Assembly (NCBI GenBank): GCA_963691705.1
Contig: OY829539.1
Coordinates: 19,266,407 to 19,330,406 of the forward strand
Direction of reading: 5' to 3'
Origin: Viola odorata
Taxonomy: Eukaryota > Streptophyta > Magnoliopsida > Malpighiales > Violaceae
DNA: 64,000 bases
Below are positions 57,357-64,000 of this stretch, piece after piece. Under the pieces are notes generated by a model. That model saw only the letters and a program-made list of their open reading frames with translations, was not told where the DNA came from and did no database searches. A program made the position numbers and the translations under genes. Position 1 is the stretch's first letter, and every line of letters starts with the position of its first letter.

Positions 57357-57865
57357 TGATCGGTTGTCGAACCCGTTAAAAATAATAATAAAACTTGCAG
57401 TCAAATGCACAATAAATTGTATATAGTGGCAACAGGGTCGAATACAGGGATTAAGGGATTAATACTCAATTCGGTTTGACTGACAGGGGGATCCAAATAA
57501 GGTAGTAAAAAGGGGGGGTTTTTGAATGGTTGTTTGTTTGTTTGTCTATTAACTATTTAAAACAGTAATAAAGGAATATAAAAGAGATGAGAAATCGAAA
57601 GAGAGAGAGTTCTCAGTAAGAATCTGTATCCGGTTGCAATTATGGTCAGCCGGTCATCGGTGCAAGTATCGTCTACCTCGAGCTGATAGACGCGCTATGG
57701 GGACCAGGTATGCTTAGGCCCCCTGCTTACCTTCGTAAGAGAAGCTACCCCAAGGTACGCTTATGAAGCTACCCCAAGGTACGCTTATGGAGTAACTATA
57801 TACAATTTATTGTGCATTTGACTGCAGGTTTTATTATTATTTTTGACGGGTTCGACAACCGATCA
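57357..57865 (-). repeat. 5' LTR of Athila-3, 509 bp, with about 70-bp terminal inverted repeats
   Basis: Read on the minus strand it begins TGATCGGTTGTCGAACCCGT and ends ACGGGTTCGACAACCGATCA. The inverted match continues inward through AATAATAATAAAAC, TGCAGTCAAATGCACAATAA and ATTGTATATAGT with only isolated differences, giving arms of about 70 bp. The primer site next to 57357 shows that this is an LTR end and not just a MITE end. A 24-bp unit (GAAGCTACCCCAAGGTACGC...) is tandemly duplicated at 57741-57788. Confidence 0.85.
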
Positions 57866-58473
57866 CCCCCCTCGCCCACCATTCCCCGGTCGCCGTCGCC
57901 GCACACATCCTCAATTAATTCCAAAAACACAACACAACGACACCGTCGCATCCCCTTTATAACCTTTGATTTCTCCCTTTCTACGTCGAGTAGTAATTTT
58001 GGATCGTTGCAGGCAAAAGAGAGCAGAGAAGAAGAACACAAGGGTAGAATTGGAAAAAGAGTGAGAAAATTGCCTTGGAAAGTGAGAACGACATTCTTTC
58101 TCAAATAAAAGCAAAATTCCTCAAACGACACTGTATCGTGGAAAGGAGGGAGTAGTTGAGAAGAAGGTGGGCTTAGGATTGAGATTTGGAGAGTGAAGGA
58201 GAAGAAGAGAACAGAAATTGAAGAAGAGAGGAGATGCGATTCGAAGAACAGAAAAATCAAAGGAGTAAGTAAATGTTATTTTCGGTATGGTAGGTTCGGT
58301 AATACCGAACCCACCAAAATCCATACCGTACCGTACCGAAAATTATTTCGGTACCGTACCGAATTACCGAACAGTAAATTCGGTTGGAAAAATACCGTCC
58401 GAATTTGCGTTATTTCGGTTCGGTTCGGACGGTATTTCGGTACGGTATTTCGGTGGACACCCCTACCTGCCAA

Positions 58474-61081
58474 TCTCAGCTACAAGTTAAAAGCTCAAGC
58501 ACGTGAGAAAAGTAGCTTGCATTTATTTTAAAAAAAGATAAAAAATAAGATAAAAGAATTCAAAAAAAAAAAAAAGGAATCAAAAAGAGTTTGAATTACA
58601 AAGAGTAAGCAACATTGGGAACCATTTTAAAAGAGTGCGCGCGAGCCCAAAAGAAAGAACATTGCCTTCCTTTTTCTTTTTCTTTTTCCTTTCGTTCCTT
58701 GAGTCTTTGTGTGCTAGTCTTCCTTTGTGTCTTAGGTATTTCTTTCTTACTTCTCACATTATTTCTACTCTAGGTCTAAGGTGCGCACCGTTGCAACTTT
58801 CGTGCGCCATCAAATTTTAGACTTCATACCACATACTCTATATATTTACTCTATACTCTAAACCCCAAACCTGAACCCACAATCCCTTGTACTTGAAACA
58901 CAAATCATATATTGATAATTATATAAATACTTATTAAATCTATTTATAATTATAAAATTACACACTAATATGAACGCTTATTAATTCTAACTCTCAAACT
59001 TTATACACCAATCATAATCCCTAAGCTCCATAACCTAAACCTCAGACCCCAACCCCGAACCCAAAATTTCATATCGGAACCAAAATTATATATGAATAAC
59101 ATTTGTAAGACTAAATATGAGAAATTGACAAAAAATAATATAGTAACGATATAAAAAACGTGACATTCGGTGAAAAATGGAGGGGAAAATAATAGATTTT
59201 GGCAAAAAAAAGTTGGCCAAATCGTCTTCAGCAATCTTTTGGCGTACAACTCAAAAAGTGGGATCCGTGAAAAAAAAATCACCTCAATCAGATATCCGAA
59301 TGCAAAATTATGACCGGTCAAAGTTTGCAAAGAAAACTATCGACATCATTGACCGAATTTTATGAATATTAGTTAATTAATATATTATTTAATTTGTGTG
59401 CTAACTAACTTAATTAGTATATATTACATTTTAGCATAATTCATCAAATTAGTTAATTTAATATAAAATGTTTCATATTAAAAAATATTTTTAATTCTAA
59501 TTAAATGATAATTACGGGTACGTAATTGCATAATCAAATTACTAGATTATAATTTTATTAACATTAACTTTTAGTATAAGAATTTAAATTTTAGCTAAAA
59601 AATATTAATACATTAAACTTTAATATAAGAAATCAAATTAGTTAATTTAATTTAACATAATTCATAATTAATAAATATTCTTAATTTGGATTTACATATT
59701 ACCTAACAATAGTAGAATACCATACATTCTAACTAACCCTAACAATGTTACAGAGTTTTTTATTTTTAAATAATTAATAATACTTCTAAAAAATTTACAC
59801 GATTTAGTTTTTAAAAACGCAAACAAATGAAAACCTATTTTTCCGGGAAAATAAGAAATCTAAAGAGATTTAAAACAAAAAGAAAATGGTTATCAAATAA
59901 AATTAGACGGCTTACGGTAATTATAACATTCAGTTATCAGGAATCATAGTTACATTGATGATTTGGGTTTTGCAGGCAGACACAAGTGTGTTGCTTAGAC
60001 CCGCTACTCTCTATCAGGTTTTACTTCTTTATTACCACAACCTTAAATATTTTAATATGTTCTTGAGCTCCGGATATTGGAATATCGACGATTACATGTT
60101 GAAACATGATTTCCTTTTAGTATTCATAGCACAAATGTGTAGGAGGAAGAAACATTCTACTACCATTACTTCGATTCATCTCCAGAAACAACATAACCAA
60201 ACATCTGACAACAATGACAACAAAGAGCTAAATAGGAACAACAACAATAGCAGAACAACGCACGAACAGACAACATATGCAGACGAAAATGGACAGGTCC
60301 ATACCATGACAAAACACTAAGTAACAAAGCCAGCAGCAAGAGGGAAGCAAAGCAAGGGAAGAAGCAACAGCAGGTTAAACAACAATAAAGCACAGAACAG
60401 GAACACCTGCACCTGATCAGACCTTCATATGCCATGAGGCGCAGATCATTTTATCTTGAGAAAGAAATGACATTAAGAGGTGATGAGTATGAACATCAGG
60501 ATTACACAAAATTGACCCGTACATTTTTGAGAAAGGAAATCCACATGCATTAAGTGTTAGCTGCGAGATCTACGCTAGAGCCAGCTAGAGCTAATCACTA
60601 CTGATCTTGAAATGAAGCAGAAACTTGAAAGATGCAAGAGTGATTGATGTCTTTACCTCGACAGTAGAGACTAGGGTAGTCAACAAAGAGCTTCTGATAT
60701 TCCCGAAGATCTGCAAATGGCAAAATAGCATTACCATCATATACACAACACAATCTCATCTTACCAAAGTGGATAAATGTCAACCTGAAATAACAAATTT
60801 AATTGAAGCAGTGTCTAGAACCCATTGTGAGAGAAAATCAATAACTTAATCCAAGAGGAGTCATTCTTGCACAAAACACAAATTATATTTATGGTTGTTT
60901 TTACATAAGGCTGAGTACTTAGAAGCACTAAAGGTTGTTTTTACAGTTCTTAATGTTAACATATCTTCAGAACAAGGCGGCACCAAACTTCTGTACAAAT
61001 AGCAGAAAGTCGCTCATAAACTGGATGAAGATCTCCTCCTCCGAGCTGTCCTGCAATTGGTCACCCTTTCAAATTCTGTGG
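58474..61081. other. Mostly non-coding; two possible orphan exons
   Basis: AT-rich with no clear repeat boundaries. On the minus strand 60722-60665 is flanked by TTTGCAG and GTAAAG and lies in an open frame reading DLREYQKLFVDYPSLYCR, which looks like real protein, but I cannot name it. On the plus strand 59976-60018 (ADTSVLLRPATLYQ) is bracketed by GTTTTGCAG and GTTTTA. Both are weak. Confidence 0.3.
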
Positions 61082-61714
61082 TGATAAGAATTTGTCTGCT
61101 GCCGAAGGGTAGAAGGTGAAAGGGCTCCTCGGATTCAGTGTCCGCGGTGGTCCGATGTACCTGCAAGACGTCGGAGGGGGTCTCCGGCGTAAACACTCCG
61201 ATGCTTAAGTTAGTATAAGTGGTAAGAATGGCAGAGTTTGGGCCAGCAAATTCTGCTTATCTTCCTCCTTCGAGGTGGGGGTATTTATAGGCGAAAAGTA
61301 GCATTTCTGCGTAGTTTGGATTACTATGGGCTATCGCTCCCGTCAGGGGTTATAGTTCTCCCATGGTGCGATATGCCATCGTGGCGTTAGGTGTGAGGGT
61401 AGCCGTTACCTAGGCAAGGTAATGGCTACGTTCTTCTCAAGACGCTCGGTTTACACTAGGATGGGATAGCGCCTTTGGTCATCACAAAGGGCCGTGCGGG
61501 ACCCCCCCGTTGACGTCGACCATCCCGGTGTTAATCTCCTTGGGAGAGACGGTAGCCTCGATGCTGCCGTGACGGTAGGAACAACAACCATTTTCTCTCC
61601 CCGCGGGATATGAGACGAAAATACTCTTGTCGTTAGGCGTATTGTTATCATAAGCCCAACTAAAAATGAGCCCGAGTGTTTACCAAGGGCTAACACTTCC
61701 TCTTCAGCTTATCA
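61082..61714 (+). repeat. 5' LTR of the Tat/Ogre-like element
   Basis: It begins TGATAAGAATTTG and ends TCAGCTTATCA, a 7-bp inverted terminus (TGATAAG/CTTATCA), and matches the solo LTR at 8063-8563 in several blocks, including the termini. A TATA box (TATTTATAGG) lies at 61282-61291. Confidence 0.75.
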
Positions 61715-61840
61715 GTCTTTTATATGCCGGAGTGACTCTTTGTTAGGAAATGGGCCTGCCCTGACCGCCGAGTCACCCGTAAATCTTCCCTTTTAAGGTA
61801 CCACTTCAATCCTTTCAGATTTCCTATTTGTTGGTTTATT

Positions 61841-64000
61841 ATGGTTAGGAATAGGCCCCGCCAGGTTCTCTGGAGACCCGTGGATCCAGAGGTCGCACAA
61901 TCACCCAGTATTTTTACGTGCGATGTGGTTCTAAGGGCCGAACTGGAGGAACACGGTATTACCTTTCCCCCCGGATATGAACCCTTTGTTCCTGAAAGCT
62001 ACATGCAGCTTCATAATCCGGCGTGGGGTTTCTGTAGGCTACTTTACTTTAAGATGTTCCTCTATGGTTTTCGCTTTCCTATCCATGATTCAATACTAAC
62101 GCTGCTGCGGGAGCACAACCTTAATCCTGCCCAGATAACTCCTTCTTCCTGGTGTGGGGTTTATGCCATTCTTCGCGCTTGCGAGTTGAAGAACATTCTC
62201 ACCCCATCCCTCAATTTATTTCGCAAATTCTTTAGTATGAATTGTCACAATTGTTTAATCGACATCACTCCTCGATGGGATGACGCGTTCATGCAGTCGT
62301 TCTGGCAGCGATTTCGTGACTTTGAGAGGGGTGTGGCTGACTGGAAAAGTAGTTTCTTCGTTCTCGAGCTACCGTCCCGTTTGTGCCGCATTAAATTTAA
62401 CCAGGAGCTCATAGGCCCCACTTGGACAAATCCCGTGGTACTGACCAGAACTGAGCTAGAGCAGGCTAACGCCTTGTTGGACGTGGATACCTGCTATCGT
62501 ATCCGCGAATTTGCTTTGTCCAAGCCTCTGGAGGAGTGCGTTATGGGTGAGTCTGTCTTTTCTTGCATTTTCTTTTGCATTCGTTCCTTGTCCTAACACG
62601 TTTCTTTTTCAGGAGACATTGACGGTCGATCACCTGGTAATGCTGACGCTCCTTTAAATGTAACGCCGCTCCAAACTTTACCAGCCTCTCCCCCTGCCGA
62701 AGGCTCTAATCGCCAAAGCGCTCGGCCCCAGAGGGGAAGGACCAAGACAGTCGCTCGGGGAGGGCGAAGGCTCGGCGGCTATGTCCGAGCTTCTCGTTTC
62801 ATCGAGAATTGGCTACCAGATCGTCGCGGGAGAACAGACTCAAGCCGACCCACAACAAGGGTATTTGATAGTGATGACGAGGATATGGATGTTAAACCAG
62901 ACCTCCGCCATGCTTCTTCCTCTCACCGGAAAAAGCTTCGAGCAAACACGAGTGGACGGGCTACCGGAGTTTCTTCTGTTAGTGCGACGGCTGCTTTTAT
63001 ACCTATCGTTTCGTCCAAGGCAAGTACTTCTCAGACGGTGAAGATCACTGAGGCGTCGGCTGCCACCCGTTCTACCGAGGCGGGGACCCCACCGATGATA
63101 GGCTCTCCTCCTACAGCTAACGCTCCTGATTCTCCAATTTCTCACTGTATTCCCGATGTAGTGGTCAAGTCTTCCGTTGCGGATTCAGTTGCTGAGTTGC
63201 CGCCTAAAGCCCTTCCGCAATTGTTCTTTACTTCTATCCCGAATGTGATTACCGAGGGTTCTTCTTCAACTCCAACAGTCAATCTTTCCTATGGCGGCCC
63301 TAACGAGACCCCGAACTATCGTATGAACTTGACAGGGTTCTATTTTGACGGTCTCCGCGCTGTCGGGGTGTCCAATCCTTTTTCTAGAGATGAGTTTACC
63401 GCACCCTTGATAGGGGAAATGATGAGTTCCCGTGAAGAGAAAGAGAAATTTCTTCAGCTTTCTCCGAAGGCCCGCCACCGGCATATTATGGATGACTCTC
63501 TGGATATCTTCCGCCATCTGAACTATCTGTTCGAAGTTCGTGACCATGAATTGCGAAACTTTTCTAGCGCGATATGCGCTCAAAAGGTGCAGCTTGACCG
63601 AACGGCGGACCAAGTGAGGTTGCTAACACGTCTCCATGACGAGTCACGGAAGGAGCTAAGTAGAGAGAGATCCGCAGGGAAAGCGAAGGTTGAGGTTCTG
63701 GAGGCAGAGTTAGCGTTGGAAAAGAAGAAAAATCTCTTTCTTCGCGAAGAGATGTCAGCTCGAGACGAGGAGTTTGCCAGGGCACCGCTAAAAATGGAGT
63801 GGTGGAAAAAGAAGGTCTTGGAAGCCTTCACCTCTGGATTCGCAGCCTGCTTTAAGGGTGACTCTTCTGATCTGGCCCAAGTTGCTGACTATATTTCTAC
63901 CGCGATGGACGAGGTTAGCGAAAGTAGGAATGGCTCGTCTACCCCGGAGGGAGAAAGGACTGACGACAACGGTGGTGGGGGTGCACAACATTTTCCCCCG
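61841..64000 (+). CDS. Extra ORF (ORF1) of Tat/Ogre-like element, transposase_28-like domain, spliced, runs off window
   Basis: ATG at 61841 opens exon 1 to 62546 (donor GTGAGT). Exon 2 starts at 62613 after TTTCTTTTTCAG, and the join ATG-GGA-GAC keeps frame. The reading frame then stays open to the last base, about 698 codons so far. Residues about 25-230 (FTCDVVLRAELEEHGITFPP, FCRLLYFKMFLYGFRFPIHD, LNPAQITPSSWCGVYAILRA, LNLFRKFFSM) match the plant 'putative gypsy-type transposon' domain (PF04195-like). Next come a Ser/Thr/Arg-rich linker with RPQRGRTKTVARGGRR basic patches and, from about residue 510, a long coiled coil (KVQLDRTADQVRLLTRLHDE, KVEVLEAELALEKKKN). No stop or frameshift is visible, in sharp contrast to every other coding region here. 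Its molecular role is unknown; despite the domain name no catalytic residues are evident. Confidence 0.75.

Larger units (their letters stand above)
49773..57865 (-). mobile_element. Athila-type element (Athila-3), 3' LTR missing
   Basis: Minus-strand order: LTR (57865-57357), primer site (57351-57334), gag (57164), protease, RT, RNase H, integrase, then ATHILA ORF-1-like gene to 49773. The C-terminal part of integrase is deleted: homology ends after RKANFN near 52170 and ORF-1 leader follows at once. No 3' LTR is found between 49773 and the hAT sequence at about 49690, so the element is a 5' LTR plus internal fragment. It sits inside the hAT element and is therefore younger than it. Confidence 0.9.
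49015..58465. mobile_element. hAT element with perfect 8-bp TSD, containing nested Athila-3
   Basis: The left end TAGGGGTGTCCATCGGACGG and the right end, read inward as TAGGGGTGTCCACCGAAATA, are the TIRs. The TSD CCTGCCAA is perfect at 49007-49014 and 58466-58473. Subterminal arms are rich in TACCGAAAT/ATTTCGGTA repeats (49040-49150 and 58270-58455). Without the Athila insertion it would be about 1.4 kb. No transposase was found; it carries a host-like exon (49479-49640). Confidence 0.93.
61082..64000 (+). mobile_element. Tat/Ogre-like Ty3/gypsy element, 5' end (cut by window edge)
   Basis: A 633-bp LTR (61082-61714) is followed by a 126-bp leader and a spliced ORF with a 'putative gypsy-type transposase'-like domain. 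From established knowledge, Tat-lineage plant gypsy elements carry such an extra gene upstream of gag. The gag-pol part would lie to the right of the window. No standard primer site is recognisable just after the LTR (GTCTTTTATATGCCGGAGTG), which keeps the lineage call provisional. Confidence 0.65.

Noticed and set aside
59955..60320. 121-codon plus-strand ORF ending in an Asn/Gln/Thr-rich tail
   Set aside because: No domain, low-complexity tail; only the first splice-bracketed part was kept as a weak orphan exon.

Overview
This window is plant nuclear DNA, most likely from a dicot. It has plant-type spliced gene fragments, Athila- and Tat-type Ty3/gypsy retrotransposons, a Tork-like copia element, hAT and Mutator-like DNA transposons and a Stowaway MITE, in an AT-rich background. 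I see no rRNA, CRISPR array or prokaryotic-style operon. Almost every recognisable gene is broken. The one long uninterrupted coding sequence is a spliced ORF at the right end (61841 to the window edge), and it belongs to a retrotransposon.

Layout. 1-3.8 kb: left-strand Ty3/gypsy element with gag, protease and the start of RT; its 670-bp LTR is abutted by what looks like the 3' end of a second copy. 3.8-8.9 kb: no genes; tRNA-like modules, an hAT MITE with 12-bp TIRs, a foldback MITE and a solo LTR (8063-8563). 8.9-25.3 kb: a graveyard of unrelated, intron-containing gene fragments: BTAF1/MOT1, an unknown Pro/Ser-rich gene, an ETR2/EIN4-type ethylene receptor, an LRR receptor, a CHERP-like SURP/CID splicing protein, a RecQ4-like helicase, SMC2 and a kinesin-4 motor. 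Insertions in it include an hAT MITE with a perfect 8-bp TSD and a 3.5-kb hAT element (perfect 8-bp TSD) that carries two Mutator-like elements, each with a perfect 10-bp TSD.

25.4-39.7 kb: a degenerate Athila element (+) with gag-pol and an ATHILA ORF-1-like gene, a copia element (-) sitting in its truncated 3' LTR, and a second Athila cut off inside gag (+). 39.7-42.5 kb: AT-rich, no genes. 42.5-48.3 kb: a 5.7-kb unit with roughly 250-300-bp terminal inverted repeats. Inside it is a 2.4-kb near-palindrome whose arms each carry decayed GeBP/DUF573-like coding sequence pointing to the centre. 49.0-58.5 kb: a second hAT element (perfect 8-bp TSD) carrying a possible DUF506-like fragment and a nested left-strand Athila element whose 509-bp LTR has unusual inverted repeats of about 70 bp at its ends. 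58.5-61.1 kb: no confident gene. 61.1-64.0 kb: 5' LTR and first gene of a Tat/Ogre-like gypsy element; the solo LTR at 8 kb is from the same family.

The genes do not form a pathway. The window records repeated nested transposition, fragment capture or duplication, and decay. Many nonsense codons are the kind produced by C-to-T change at CAG, CAA or CGA, as expected for methylated transposon-rich DNA.
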